From: Caulobacteraceae bacterium | GTDB taxonomy: Bacteria; Pseudomonadota; Alphaproteobacteria; Caulobacterales; Caulobacteraceae | Assembly: GCA_019695035.1 (NCBI GenBank) | Contig: JAIBAU010000001.1 | Span: 124,001-188,000, forward strand | Length of the DNA stretch: 64,000 nucleotides | Direction: 5' to 3' | In this document: piece by piece, positions 45,643 to 55,479 of the stretch | Layout: every line of letters starts with the position of its first letter | Position numbering within the stretch: position 1 is the stretch's first letter | The notes under the pieces: model-generated | Told to the model about the DNA's origin: nothing | What the model saw: the letters and a program-made list of their open reading frames with translations, nothing else | Database searches by the model: none | Program-made: the position numbers and the translations under genes

Positions 45643-46437
45643 ATGAACGCGCCCGTCTCTTCCCCTGCCGCCGACACCTGGACCGTCGCAGGCCGGACCT
45701 TCACATCGCGGCTGATCGTCGGCACGGGCAAGTACAAGGATTACGCGGTCAACGCCGCCGCCGCCGAAGCCGCCGGGGCCGAAATCGTCACCGTGGCCGT
45801 GCGCCGGGTGAACCTGACCGACAAGAACCAGCCGATGCTGGTCGACTTTCTGTCCCCGGATCGGTTCACCTACCTGCCCAATACTGCAGGCTGCTTCACC
45901 GGCGAAGACGCGGTGCGCACGCTCCGACTGGCCCGGGAAGCGGGCGGCTGGACACTCGTTAAGCTGGAGGTCCTGTCTGACCCCAAGACCCTTTATCCGG
46001 ACATGGAGGAGACGCTGCGGGCCCTCAAGCTGCTCGTCTCGGAGGGCTTTGAGGTTATGGTCTACTGCTCGGACGACCCGGTCTATGCGCGGAAGCTCGA
46101 GGACGCCGGCGCGGCCGCGATCATGCCTCTGGGCGCGCCGATCGGATCGGGTCTCGGGATCCAGAACCGTGTGAATATCCGGCTGATTGTCGAGCAGGCC
46201 AGAGTGCCCGTTCTCGTCGACGCCGGTGTCGGCACGGCGTCGGACGCCGCCATCGGCATGGAGCTGGGTTGCGACGGCATCCTGATGAACACGGCGATCG
46301 CCGAGGCGCGGGATCCGATCCGCATGGCGACCGCCATGAAGCACGCCGTCATCGCCGGCCGCGAGGCCTACTTGGCGGGTCGCATGCAGCGGAAACTCTA
46401 CGCCGACCCGTCCAGCCCGCTCGCCGGGCTGATCTGA
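45643..46437 (+). CDS. thiG: Thiazole synthase
   Basis: 264 residues from the ATG at 45643. A longer open frame from 45490 overlaps selD and is not real. The TIM-barrel ThiG has the Schiff-base Lys107 in [18 protein letters not shown], the phosphate loop [18 protein letters not shown], and [12 protein letters not shown]. It builds the thiazole phosphate of thiamine with ThiS-thiocarboxylate as sulfur donor. The gene starts 67 bases after selD and ends next to the convergent DsbA-like gene. Confidence 0.95.
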   Translation: MNAPVSSPAADTWTVAGRTFTSRLIVGTGKYKDYAVNAAAAEAAGAEIVTVAVRRVNLTDKNQPMLVDFLSPDRFTYLPNTAGCFTGEDAVRTLRLAREAGGWTLVKLEVLSDPKTLYPDMEETLRALKLLVSEGFEVMVYCSDDPVYARKLEDAGAAAIMPLGAPIGSGLGIQNRVNIRLIVEQARVPVLVDAGVGTASDAAIGMELGCDGILMNTAIAEARDPIRMATAMKHAVIAGREAYLAGRMQRKLYADPSSPLAGLI

Positions 46438-46441
46438 AACG

Positions 46442-47182
46442 TCAGCGGGCGCGGGCGCGGGCCTGATCGATCGCCGCTCGTATGCCCGGGAGGTCCTCTC
46501 CCGGCACCAATACGTCGCCGATCACGAAGCCCGGGGTGCCGTCGATGTGCAGTTTCGCCGCCAGGGCCTGGATGTCCTGCAGCTGCCGGTCGATCTGGGC
46601 CATGGCCATCGGGTTGTCGAGCGGCGAGGGGTCCACGCCATTGGCGCGCAGAATGGCGTCGACCTTGGCGTTCTCGATCGGCGCTCGTTCAGCCATCAGC
46701 TGCTCATAGACAGCAAGGTACCGGCCGCTCTTGCGCGCCAGCAGGGCCGCGCGAGCGCCCCTGAGGGACGAAGGCACGTCGAAGATGTGGAATTCCTTGA
46801 AGACGAAGCGGATGTCCGGGTTCTCGCGGATCAGCTTCAATACCTCCGGCGCGATGTTCTTACAGTGGCCGCAGTTGTAGTCGTAGAACTCGGTCACCGT
46901 GATGCGGCCGCCGGGGTTGGCCACGAAGTCCCTGGGATCCTGCTCGATCGCGGCGCGGTTCTGCTTGATCGCCTCCGACGCCAGGCGCAGCGATTCCTGC
47001 GCCTGCTTGTCCTGCAGGCGCTGCATCGCCTCCTGAATGACCTCAGGGTGCTCCAGCAGGTAGTTGCGCACCTTGGCTTCGAACTGCACGTCCTGCGGCG
47101 ACTTGGAGCAGCCGGCGGCAGTGGCGAGCGCCAGGGCGAGGGCGGCGCCCAGCGCCGTCTTGGAGGTCTTCACGCGGTCCAT
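46442..47182 (-). CDS. DsbA-family thiol-disulfide protein, lipoprotein
   Basis: 246 residues. A signal with lipobox TAAGC (Cys25) suggests a periplasm-facing lipoprotein. A helical segment (about 32-85, EAKVRNYLLEHPEVIQEAMQ) resembles the trimerising N-terminal part of ScsC and BdbD-like proteins. The thioredoxin domain has Cys104-GH-Cys107 in YDYNCGHCKN and the cis-Pro loop DGTPGFVIG. It probably oxidises or isomerises disulfides. It follows the M48 protease gene by nine bases, so the two may act together in envelope quality control. Confidence 0.88.
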   Translation of the reverse strand: MDRVKTSKTALGAALALALATAAGCSKSPQDVQFEAKVRNYLLEHPEVIQEAMQRLQDKQAQESLRLASEAIKQNRAAIEQDPRDFVANPGGRITVTEFYDYNCGHCKNIAPEVLKLIRENPDIRFVFKEFHIFDVPSSLRGARAALLARKSGRYLAVYEQLMAERAPIENAKVDAILRANGVDPSPLDNPMAMAQIDRQLQDIQALAAKLHIDGTPGFVIGDVLVPGEDLPGIRAAIDQARARAR

Positions 47183-47191
47183 CCGTAAGGC

Positions 47192-48577
47192 TTAGCCGCC
47201 ACGCGTCTCGCGCGCCAGCGATCTCAGGTCTTCCGGGGTCGGCTCCGAGACCAGAACGATGTCTGTCGCCCGGCGCCAGTCCGGCGTGTCCTTGGTCAGG
47301 TATTCGCGGGCCCGCATCGCGAACGCGCGGGCGCCCGTCAGGTCTCCGAGGGCGAAGCGGGCCTCCGCAGTCGCGAGGCGGGCTTGTCCGGGCATCTGCT
47401 TGGACTCGTATGCCTGGGCCATGAGGGTCCAGGCGAAGGAATTATCATTCTCTTCGGTGAGGGCGCGCTTGAGTTGAGCGATCGCCTCATCCATGCGCTG
47501 GGGATCGTTGAGCGCAATCAGGCTCTGGGCGTAGTTCACGCGAAGCAGCGGCGCTTCGGGTTTCAGCTCCACCGAGCGGGCGTGAGCGACCGCCGCCTCG
47601 GCGGTGCGGGCATTTTCGAACAGGACCTGCCCCTTCAACTCCCAGAGGTAGGGGTTGTCGGGATGCTCGGCGATCAGCTTGTCGATCGCGGCCAGCGCCT
47701 TGTCCGCTTCGCCGGACTGATAGTAGGCGATAGCCCGGGCATAGCGGGCGACGTAACGGGTATCCCGGTCCTGATACTTGATGAAGGTCTGCTGGGGCGG
47801 GTTCATGAACGCGTCCAGCTTGGCCTTGATGATCTCGTGCTCTTCGATGGCCGCCGCCGTGTCGACCACGCCGTAGTGGGATTGCTCTTCGGCGCGGCGG
47901 CGCAGCGCCTCGATGCGTTCGCTCGAGAGAGGGTGACTCCGGAAGAACTGGTATTTCTTCTGTTCGGAGAAGATCTCCTGGTAGCGGAAGGCATCAAAGA
48001 ACTCGACGAGACCGCGGGAGGACAGGCCCGCCTGCTCCATGGCGGAGACGGCGGCCTGGTCGGCGGCTGCCTCCTGGACCCGGGAATAGCTCAGGACGCT
48101 GAGGGTGCCGAAGTAGGACGAACTGGACATCAGCGCCGCGCCCAGCTGCCCCTGTCCCGCGATGGCCGCCGCCAGCCCCATGCCCATCGTCAGGATGAAG
48201 GGCACCATGCCGGCTCGCTGCATGTCTCCCTGGCGCACGGAGTGTCCGCCCGAGATGTGCCCTGCTTCGTGAGCGATGACACCGAGAAGCTGGTTGGGGT
48301 TCTCAGTTTCCTGAATCAGACCGGTGTGCAGGAAGATGTTCTGGCCGGCTGCGACGAAGGCGTTCAGATCCTTGTCCGCCACGAGGTAGAAGTGGACCGC
48401 GTCCGGATTGAGACCGGACGCGCGCAGCACCGGCGCGCTTTCTTCCCGGATGGTCTCCTCGATCTCTGTGTCCCGGATCAGGCGCAGGCCCTGGGCCTGG
48501 GCGGCGCTCGAAACGAGCACCGCCGCAAGTCCGGTAAGGGCCGCCAGGGTCCGTGCGACGCGGTTGCGAGAAACCAT
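47192..48577 (-). CDS. Periplasmic M48-family metalloprotease with TPR repeats (BepA-like)
   Basis: 461 residues. The signal peptide ends at SSAAQA-QG (about residue 28). The zinc motif HEAGH is at 103-107, with the third ligand region DQAAVSAMEQAG (E in AAADQ). C-terminal residues 255-440 form TPR helices (YLWELKGQVLFENARTAEAAV and others). This is the layout of BepA/YfgC, which supports and clears stalled outer-membrane proteins such as LptD. The DsbA-like gene downstream fits a role in disulfide-linked outer-membrane assembly. Confidence 0.92.
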   Translation of the reverse strand: MVSRNRVARTLAALTGLAAVLVSSAAQAQGLRLIRDTEIEETIREESAPVLRASGLNPDAVHFYLVADKDLNAFVAAGQNIFLHTGLIQETENPNQLLGVIAHEAGHISGGHSVRQGDMQRAGMVPFILTMGMGLAAAIAGQGQLGAALMSSSSYFGTLSVLSYSRVQEAAADQAAVSAMEQAGLSSRGLVEFFDAFRYQEIFSEQKKYQFFRSHPLSSERIEALRRRAEEQSHYGVVDTAAAIEEHEIIKAKLDAFMNPPQQTFIKYQDRDTRYVARYARAIAYYQSGEADKALAAIDKLIAEHPDNPYLWELKGQVLFENARTAEAAVAHARSVELKPEAPLLRVNYAQSLIALNDPQRMDEAIAQLKRALTEENDNSFAWTLMAQAYESKQMPGQARLATAEARFALGDLTGARAFAMRAREYLTKDTPDWRRATDIVLVSEPTPEDLRSLARETRGG

Positions 48578-48646
48578 ACTCGTTACGCTCCTCGATTACG
48601 CTCAGGTCGCAGAGAGCACATCGAACCCGTGGCTTAATTTAGCCCG

Positions 48647-51292
48647 TCAGCCCTTCCGGCGCCACCAGCCCGCCTTCGGCCGTTCAGGGGGGGCCGCGAT
48701 CTGGTGCGGATCCTCCTCGAGGGCCGGCGTCGGAGCCTTGCGAGCGCGGGCGGCTTTGGCCGGCGACGCCTCGGCGACCAGGGGCGCCTCCTCGACCACG
48801 GCGGAGGACCCCGGCGTCTTATCCGTCGCGGGCTTTTTCGCGCGACTGCGGCGCGGCTTTGGGGCCGGCTCTTCGCTCTGCGGCGCCTCGGGGACTGGGG
48901 CCGCCTCCACGGCTGGTTCGGCGGCCGGAGCCTCCACGGCGTCCGCCTTGCGGGCGCGCACGCGCCGCCTTTTCACGGGTTCCGCAGGGATCGAGTGCTC
49001 GCCTTCGGTGGGGCCGTCATCGGTCACCGCCTCGGCCGCCATCGGCGTGACGGGCGTCTCCGGGACGGCCGTCAGGGTCGGCTCGAAGCCCTCGTCGCGA
49101 TCTCGGTTCCGGTCGCGCCCGCGCCCGCGCCCGCGACGGCGTCGGCCGCCTCGTTCGCCGCGTTCACGATCGCGTTCGCCGCGGAGCTCGTCGCCCCCCT
49201 CGCGGGCCGCAGGACGGGTCTCGTCCGCCCGGGACGGGCGTTCATCCCGGTCAAGGCGCGGCGTCGAGGCCTGCTCTATGGGGTCGAACCAGACGTAGGG
49301 CTCGTCGAGGTTGGGCGTCCGTGCGCGCGTCCAGGCGTAGGCGTCGCGCTCGCCGGCGCCCTCGCGGCCGCGGCGGCCGCCTCTCCGGCCCCGCCTGCGA
49401 CGCCTCCCGCCTTCGCCATCCTCGTCGCCCTGATCGTCCCGGGGGGGCAGCGCCCCGGCGTCCGCTTCGCTGCGGTCGGCGTCCTCGAATTCGTCGCGGC
49501 GTCCGCCCCGGCGGCGGCCGCGACCGCGCCGGCCCCGTCGGCCGCCATCGCGATCATCATCCCGCCCCTCATGTCCGCCCTCGGACAGTTCGGCTTCTTC
49601 TTCGTCCTCGAGGTCGGCGTCGTCCTCGAAATCCTCCTCGACCGCCTCATCGGCGTCGTCGAGCGGCGTGGTGTAGCGGACCGCACCCCCGGGCGCGGGC
49701 ACGTGTTCACGGGTTTCTGTCCGCTCCACGGCATGTTCGGCGTGCGCCAGGCTGTCATCGACCTGCACGGTGACGAACAGCCCGTTCATCTCCTGCAAGC
49801 GGGCGAGGAAGGCGCGCTTTTCGTTGAGAATGTAGAGCGCAACGGCGGTGGGCGCGCGGAGGGTCACGGCCCCGCCGCCGCGCACGGCTTCCATTTCAAC
49901 GGCCCGCAGGGCGCCCAGCGCGCTCGATTCGACGGAACGGACGCGGCCGGACCCCTGGCAGTGTTCGCAGACATGGGTCGTGCCCTCCAGCACGCCGGAC
50001 CGCCGGCGCTGGCGCGACAGCTCCATCAGGCCGAAGGAGGAGATCTTACCCATCTGGATGCGGGCTCGGTCCTGGTCCAGTGCGTCCTTGAGGCGCTTCT
50101 CAACCGCCCGGTTATTCTTCGACTCATCCATATCGATGAAGTCGATGACGATGAGCCCCGCCAGGTCGCGCAGACGCAACTGGCGAGCGGCTTCATCGGC
50201 GGCCTCGAGGTTGGTCTTCAGGGCCGTGGCCTCGATGTTCCGTTCCTTGGTGGAGCGGCCCGAGTTCACGTCGATGGCCACCAGCGCCTCGGTCTGGTTG
50301 ATCACCAGGTATCCGCCCGACTTCAACGGCACGACAGGCGAGTGGATCGCCGCCAATGCGTCCTCGACCCGGTGCTTCACGAACAGAGGCGTCGGCTCCT
50401 GGTAGAGCTGAACCTTCTTGGCGTGCGCCGGCATGATCATCCGCATGAAGTCACGGGCTTCGCGCCAGCCGGCCTCGCCATCAACGAGGATGGCGTCGAT
50501 GTCCTTGTCGTACATGTCGCGGACAGCGCGCTTCACGAGGTCTTCCTCCTCGTAGATCAGCGCCGGCGCGATGGACTTCAGGGTCGTCTCGCGGATGCTT
50601 TCCCAGAGGCGCAGCAGATAGGCGTAGTCACGCGTGATCTCCTGCTTTGTGCGCTTGGCGCCGGCGGTGCGGATGATCACGCCCATGCCGTGCGGAACGT
50701 CGAGGCTCTGGGCGATTGTCTTGAGCCGCTTGCGATCCGTGGCCTGGGTGATCTTGCGGCTGATCCCGCCGCCCCGCGCGGTGTTGGGCATGAGCACGCA
50801 GTAACGGCCTGCCAGCGACAGATAGGTCGTCAGCGCCGCGCCCTTAGAGCCGCGCTCTTCCTTGACCACCTGGACCAGCAGGATCTGCCGGCGCTTCACC
50901 ACTTCCTGAATCTTGTAACGCCGCATCAGGCGACGGCGCAGCTTGGCTTCCTCAGCCGGGACCTCGTCGTCGTCAGCCTCTTCCTCGGCCGCACGGCGAT
51001 CTTCCTCGTCGTCCGGCTCCGCCATGAGGGCTTCGCGGTCGGCGACGGGAACCTGGTAGTAGTCCGGGTGAATCTGGTCGAAGGCGAGGAAGCCGTGGCG
51101 GTTGCCGCCATACTCGATGAAGGCGGCCTGCAGGCTGGGCTCTACGCGGGTGACCCGCGCCAGATAGATGTTGCCGCGAAGCTGCTTCTTGGCGCGGCTT
51201 TCGAAGTCGAATTCCTCAACCCGGTGGCCGTCCACCACGGCGACGCGGGTTTCTTCCGCGTGCGCCGCATCGATAAGCATATGTTTGGACAT
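48647..51292 (-). CDS. rne: Ribonuclease E
   Basis: 881 residues from the ATG at 51292, preceded by GGAG at seven bases. The ATG at 51340 is out of pattern. The start MSKHMLIDAAHAEETRVAVVDGHRVEEFDFE is RNase E-like, and the S1 domain has an acidic insertion of about 40 residues (EPDDEEDRRAAEEEADDDE). Catalytic aspartates are in IVIDFIDMDESKN and RLKDALDQDRARIQ, and the Zn-link is CEHCQGSGR. The C-terminal 330 residues are disordered, with acidic and Arg/Gly-rich tracts that bind RNA and degradosome partners. It is an essential endonuclease for mRNA turnover and rRNA processing. Confidence 0.95.
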   Translation of the reverse strand: MSKHMLIDAAHAEETRVAVVDGHRVEEFDFESRAKKQLRGNIYLARVTRVEPSLQAAFIEYGGNRHGFLAFDQIHPDYYQVPVADREALMAEPDDEEDRRAAEEEADDDEVPAEEAKLRRRLMRRYKIQEVVKRRQILLVQVVKEERGSKGAALTTYLSLAGRYCVLMPNTARGGGISRKITQATDRKRLKTIAQSLDVPHGMGVIIRTAGAKRTKQEITRDYAYLLRLWESIRETTLKSIAPALIYEEEDLVKRAVRDMYDKDIDAILVDGEAGWREARDFMRMIMPAHAKKVQLYQEPTPLFVKHRVEDALAAIHSPVVPLKSGGYLVINQTEALVAIDVNSGRSTKERNIEATALKTNLEAADEAARQLRLRDLAGLIVIDFIDMDESKNNRAVEKRLKDALDQDRARIQMGKISSFGLMELSRQRRRSGVLEGTTHVCEHCQGSGRVRSVESSALGALRAVEMEAVRGGGAVTLRAPTAVALYILNEKRAFLARLQEMNGLFVTVQVDDSLAHAEHAVERTETREHVPAPGGAVRYTTPLDDADEAVEEDFEDDADLEDEEEAELSEGGHEGRDDDRDGGRRGRRGRGRRRGGRRDEFEDADRSEADAGALPPRDDQGDEDGEGGRRRRRGRRGGRRGREGAGERDAYAWTRARTPNLDEPYVWFDPIEQASTPRLDRDERPSRADETRPAAREGGDELRGERDRERGERGGRRRRGRGRGRDRNRDRDEGFEPTLTAVPETPVTPMAAEAVTDDGPTEGEHSIPAEPVKRRRVRARKADAVEAPAAEPAVEAAPVPEAPQSEEPAPKPRRSRAKKPATDKTPGSSAVVEEAPLVAEASPAKAARARKAPTPALEEDPHQIAAPPERPKAGWWRRKG

Positions 51293-51747
51293 AAAAGTCT
51301 CCGAGGCGCTCAGCGGCTTGTTCAACCGGTCGCCGTTCATTCGTGTTCAGTTGCGAGAGGCGCGCGCGCATCGTCCCGCCGCGCTTGGCGGCGTTGGCGG
51401 CCAAGGGGCCGGAAAGGACGGGGGCGGCGCAGCCCATGAGCTTCGTTTCCGTTCCACGCTTGTGCGTGTGAGGGAGTGGGGCGCCCGGCTTTTGAGAAGC
51501 CCGGCGGTTGGCGAATGGGCGCAGGCCTGTGCAGCCGCTGCCGTTCGCGCCGCCGGAACATGCGCCGTGGCGCCTCCGATTGCAAGGCGGCTCGACCTTT
51601 GATGGCTGCCGTGCGCGCAAGTGCGGGGCTGGGGAGCATGAGGGTCTGGATCGCGAAGGGCGGTTTGTGCGAGGCCGCGCTTAACGCGATTTTCATGGCG
51701 TCCAGTGCAGATTAGCCGCTCAAAACAGGCTCTGAAGAATTCGGCCG
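51293..51747. other. Intergenic region between divergent rne and amiC
   Basis: 455 bases without a convincing gene. The half nearest rne should be its untranslated leader, which in other bacteria is long and mediates RNase E autoregulation. Possible RNA stems include GCGCCGTGGCGC (51562-51573), an imperfect hairpin CCGGCTT-loop-AAGCCCGG around 51485-51505 and CGCG-CTTAA-CGCG (51676-51688). No terminator or repeat was seen. Confidence 0.5.
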
Positions 51748-52920
51748 ATGGTGAGTGGTCTCAAGGCTCTGGCGGGGAGTGCGCGCGTGCGCGGGGCGGC
51801 GTTGGCTGTCGCCGTGTTCGGGTTGATGCTGGCTGGACAGACCTTCGCCTGGGGCGCCGGCGGCGTGGTCAAGGTCCGGATCGGAGGCGACCAGCGCACC
51901 ACGCGCGTCGTCGTCGAACTCGATCGCTCGGCCACCGGCAAGGTGCTGGGCGACGATCCTGGCAAGGTGGTCCTGGCGCTCAACGGCGTGGGCTCGGAGT
52001 CCATGCGGGGTCGCGGCCAGGGTCTGGTTCGCGAGTGGAGCGCCGAAGGCGCCGGCCAGGCCCGCGTCAAGCTCGCGGTCAGCCGGCCTGTCACCGTGAA
52101 GCGCCGTTTTCTACTGCCCCCCGGTGATGGGGTGAGCGTCTATCGATACGTCATGGACCTGGAGGCGACCGGCGAGGCCGTCCCGGCGAGCACCGCGCCC
52201 GCGCGGACCACCCGCGCCGCGGACCGCCACGGGCGCCGGATCATCGTGGTCGACGCCGGCCACGGCGGCCACGATCCGGGCGCCCAGGGTGCGAACAACC
52301 ACGAGAAGGCCCTCACGCTGGCGGCCGCCAGGGCGCTCAAGGCCCGGCTGGAGCGGACCGGTCGCTATACAGTTGTCCTGACGCGTTCGGATGACACCTA
52401 TGTCGGCCTAGAGCGACGGGTGGCCATCGCGCGGCAGGCTGACGCGGACCTCTTCATCTCTCTTCACGCCGACTCCGTCGGAGATTCCAGTCTGCGGGGC
52501 GCGAGCGTCTACACCCTGTCGGAACGGGGCGCCGAGCGGGCGGCGCGGCGTTTCGCGGGCGAGAACTGGGTGCACGACGGATCGCTGGGCCGGGACCCGG
52601 TAGTCACGCGCATCCTGCTGGACCTGACCCAGCGCGCCACGACCAATCGTTCGGCCGTCTTCGCCCGGGTTCTGCTGGACCAGATCGCCGACGACACTCT
52701 GCTGTTGAACCGCAGCCACCGCGACGCCGGATTCGCGGTGTTGCTGGCGCCGGACGTCCCGGCCGTCCTGCTGGAGATGGGCTTCATCACTAATCCCCAG
52801 GATGAACGCGCCCTGGCCGACCCGCGCCGCCGGGAGCGGCTGGTGGGAGGCATTGCGGACGCCGTTGACGCCTACTTCGCCGAGGGCGGCCAGTATGCAG
52901 GGCTGACGGGCGGCCTCTGA
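51748..52920 (+). CDS. amiC: N-acetylmuramoyl-L-alanine amidase with AMIN domain
   Basis: 390 residues. A signal segment (about 10-35, VRGAALAVAVFGLMLAGQTFAWGA) is followed by an AMIN domain (about 40-135) and the zinc amidase_3 domain. The latter has ligands in IIVVDAGHGGHDPGAQG, the Glu in NNHEKALTLAAA, His in LFISLHADS and the catalytic Glu in VLLEMGFITNPQDE. It cleaves peptide stems from glycan in the periplasm during cell separation. The penicillin-binding protein gene follows 117 bases later in the same direction, a frequent pairing in alphaproteobacteria. Called AmiC because only one such amidase is typical in Caulobacterales. Confidence 0.92.
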   Translation: MVSGLKALAGSARVRGAALAVAVFGLMLAGQTFAWGAGGVVKVRIGGDQRTTRVVVELDRSATGKVLGDDPGKVVLALNGVGSESMRGRGQGLVREWSAEGAGQARVKLAVSRPVTVKRRFLLPPGDGVSVYRYVMDLEATGEAVPASTAPARTTRAADRHGRRIIVVDAGHGGHDPGAQGANNHEKALTLAAARALKARLERTGRYTVVLTRSDDTYVGLERRVAIARQADADLFISLHADSVGDSSLRGASVYTLSERGAERAARRFAGENWVHDGSLGRDPVVTRILLDLTQRATTNRSAVFARVLLDQIADDTLLLNRSHRDAGFAVLLAPDVPAVLLEMGFITNPQDERALADPRRRERLVGGIADAVDAYFAEGGQYAGLTGGL

Positions 52921-53037
52921 CCGCCGCAAACGGCGCTTTCGCCCACTTCTCGCCTTTGCCAAGCGCGGGCCGACTCGGTAAGACGACTCCGGGATTTTGA
53001 CGGGGCCGGGCCCGCCGGTCCGGTCGGAGGAGTACGG

Positions 53038-55407
53038 GTGAAGGCTGCCGAACGCTGGTTCGCCATGGCGGGCGTCGTCATCCTCTCGATGGTGGCGGTG
53101 GCTGGCTTCGCCGTGGCGATCTACGCCGCCTGGCTCTTCCACGACCTTCCCGACGCCGGCGAACTGGCCGAATACCGCCCGCCCGTGGCGACCCGGGTGT
53201 TTGGCTGGGACGGCACCCTGATCGGCGAGTTCTCGACCGAGCGGCGCATTTTCGTCCCCTATGACGAGATTCCCCCGGTGGTCGCCCAGGCGTTCCTGGC
53301 CGCCGAAGACCGGAATTTCTTCCACCACGGAGGCATCGACGTGGGCGGCCTGGGGCGGGCCATGGCCAAGAACGTGCTGAACTTCGTGCGTGGTCGTCGC
53401 CTCGAGGGCGGCTCGACGATCACCCAGCAGGTCGCCAAGAACATCATGCTGACCAACCAGGCGACGGTCGGCCGCAAGCTCAAGGAAGCGATCCTGGCCC
53501 GGCGCCTGGAGGCGACACTCGATAAGCGCCAGATCCTCGAGTTGTACCTGAACGAGATTTTCCTCGGCTATCGTTCCTACGGCGTGGCCTCGGCGGCGTT
53601 CAACTACTTCGGCAAACCGCTCGACCGCCTCACCCTGGCCGAAGCCGCCTACCTGGCGGCCCTGCCGAAGGGCCCGTCCAACTACCATCCCATCAAGAAC
53701 AAGCAGCGCGCCCTTGAGCGCCGCAACTGGATCCTGGGTCAGATGGCCGAGGCCGGCTCCATCACCCGCGCACAGGCCGAAGCCGCCATGCGCGAGGATC
53801 TGGTAGTCCAGCTTGCGCCCCAGCGGGCCCGGTATCGCGACGCCGACTTCTTCGTCGAAGAGGTGCGTCGCCGCGCCATCGGCCTCTTCGGCCACCGGCG
53901 GGTGACCGAGGGCGGCTACTACCTCCGCACCACGCTGGATTCGCGCATGCAGACCGCGGCGCGTATCGCGCTGATGGACGGCCTTGAGGCCTATGACCGC
54001 CGCCACGGCTGGCGCGGGGCCTGGGGCAACGTCGTCATCCAACCGGGCTGGGAGAAGGAAGCCGCCAAGAAGGCGAAGCCCGCCGAACGGCGCACCTGGG
54101 TCGCAGCCGCCGTGTTGACCCCCGGAGGCGCCATTCAGCTGGCGCAGGGGGGGGCAGGCCAACTGGTCGGTGAAGATGTCAGCTGGGCCAATGCAGGCAA
54201 GGGGCTGAAGCGCGGCGACCTGATTTTCGTCGAGCCGGCGGCGAACGGCGGCGGCTACCGTCTGCGGCAGATCCCGGCGGTGAACGGGGCCCTTGTCGCC
54301 CTCGATCCCAATACCGGCCGGGTCATGGCCATGGTGGGAGGCTATTCGTTCTCGCTGTCGAACTTCAACCGCGCGACCCAGGCGAACCGGCAGCCAGGCT
54401 CCACCTTCAAGCCGTTCGTCTACGCCACCGCGCTGGAGGACAAGTTCACTCCGGCCTCCATCATCCTCGACGCGCCCATCCGGTTCGGAAACTGGTCGCC
54501 TGAGAACTACAGCCACCGCTACTACGGTCCCTCTCGCATCCGCACGGGTCTCGAGTTGTCGCGCAACGTCATGACCGTGCGCCTCGCCCAGCAGGTCGGG
54601 ATGAACCGGATCGCCGAGAACGCGATCCGCTATGGCATCGTCAAGCACATGGAGCCTCAGCTGGCGATGGCGCTGGGCGCCGGCGAAACCACGCCGTTCA
54701 AGCTCACCGCCGCCTACTCGATCTTCCCCAACGGCGGTCGGCGCGTGACTCCGCACCTGATCGAACTGGTCGAGGACCGCACGGGCGACGTCATCTATCG
54801 CGCTGACAGCCGGCGCTGCCTCACCTGCGGCCGCGGCTTCGCGGGCGCGGAATCACCCCGCCTGCGTCCCGACGGAGAGCAGGTGCTCGATCCGGTCGTG
54901 GCTTACGAGATCACCTCCATGCTGGAGGGGGTCGTCCAGCGCGGCACCGGCACGGCCGCGCGAGTCCTGAACCGGCCCGTCGCGGGCAAGACCGGCACCA
55001 CCAACGAGTACCGGTCCGCCTGGTTCGTGGGGTTCACGCCGGACCTGGTCGTGGGCGTCTTCGTCGGCTTCGATGACAACCGCTCGCTGGGCTCCGGCGA
55101 AGCCGGCGCCGTGACCGCTGTGCCGATCTTCGTCAACTTCATGCAGCAGGCCGTGGGTCGCCAGGCGCCCAAACCGTTCCGCAAGCCCAAGCAGGCGAAA
55201 TACGTCATGGTCGGCGGCATCGAGGAAGCGTTCCGCCCGGGCACCGAGCCGCGAGGCCCGATCGGTCCGGCGCGTCCGTCCTCGTCAAGCGCGGGCGCCG
55301 CGGTGCAGGGGCCGCGTCCCTACAACGAGGTCTGGCGAGATGGCCGCGTCTCGGGGGCGGCCAACGCCGCGGACGCTTCGCGCGGCCCGCCGCCGCCGGC
55401 CAACTGA
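53038..55407 (+). CDS. mrcA: Class A penicillin-binding protein 1A (bifunctional)
   Basis: 789 residues from a GTG at 53038 with GGAGGAG just before. A membrane anchor (residues 9-32) leads to the GT51 glycosyltransferase with the catalytic Glu in AAEDRNFFHHGGID, plus GGSTITQQVAKN and RRLEATLDKRQILELYLNEIFLG. An OB-like linker of about 120 residues separates it from the transpeptidase with Ser455 in QPGSTFKPF, SRN and GKTGTTNEY. It polymerises and crosslinks peptidoglycan. The C-terminal 60 residues are Pro/Ala-rich. Its neighbour amiC cuts the same polymer. Confidence 0.95.
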   Translation: MKAAERWFAMAGVVILSMVAVAGFAVAIYAAWLFHDLPDAGELAEYRPPVATRVFGWDGTLIGEFSTERRIFVPYDEIPPVVAQAFLAAEDRNFFHHGGIDVGGLGRAMAKNVLNFVRGRRLEGGSTITQQVAKNIMLTNQATVGRKLKEAILARRLEATLDKRQILELYLNEIFLGYRSYGVASAAFNYFGKPLDRLTLAEAAYLAALPKGPSNYHPIKNKQRALERRNWILGQMAEAGSITRAQAEAAMREDLVVQLAPQRARYRDADFFVEEVRRRAIGLFGHRRVTEGGYYLRTTLDSRMQTAARIALMDGLEAYDRRHGWRGAWGNVVIQPGWEKEAAKKAKPAERRTWVAAAVLTPGGAIQLAQGGAGQLVGEDVSWANAGKGLKRGDLIFVEPAANGGGYRLRQIPAVNGALVALDPNTGRVMAMVGGYSFSLSNFNRATQANRQPGSTFKPFVYATALEDKFTPASIILDAPIRFGNWSPENYSHRYYGPSRIRTGLELSRNVMTVRLAQQVGMNRIAENAIRYGIVKHMEPQLAMALGAGETTPFKLTAAYSIFPNGGRRVTPHLIELVEDRTGDVIYRADSRRCLTCGRGFAGAESPRLRPDGEQVLDPVVAYEITSMLEGVVQRGTGTAARVLNRPVAGKTGTTNEYRSAWFVGFTPDLVVGVFVGFDDNRSLGSGEAGAVTAVPIFVNFMQQAVGRQAPKPFRKPKQAKYVMVGGIEEAFRPGTEPRGPIGPARPSSSSAGAAVQGPRPYNEVWRDGRVSGAANAADASRGPPPPAN

Positions 55408-55479
55408 CCGTCTGAAATCGAGCGTTGCGCAAGGCGCGCTTGCGCCCTATCTCGCCGCGTTCCGAACTGGAGAGTTGAT

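Noticed and set aside
48704-51439. 911-residue open frame opposite rne
   Set aside because: Antisense shadow; the minus strand has the complete RNase E motifs.
52921-52940. Short hairpin CGCCG-CAAA-CGGCG after amiC
   Set aside because: Only five base pairs and no T run; too weak to call a terminator.
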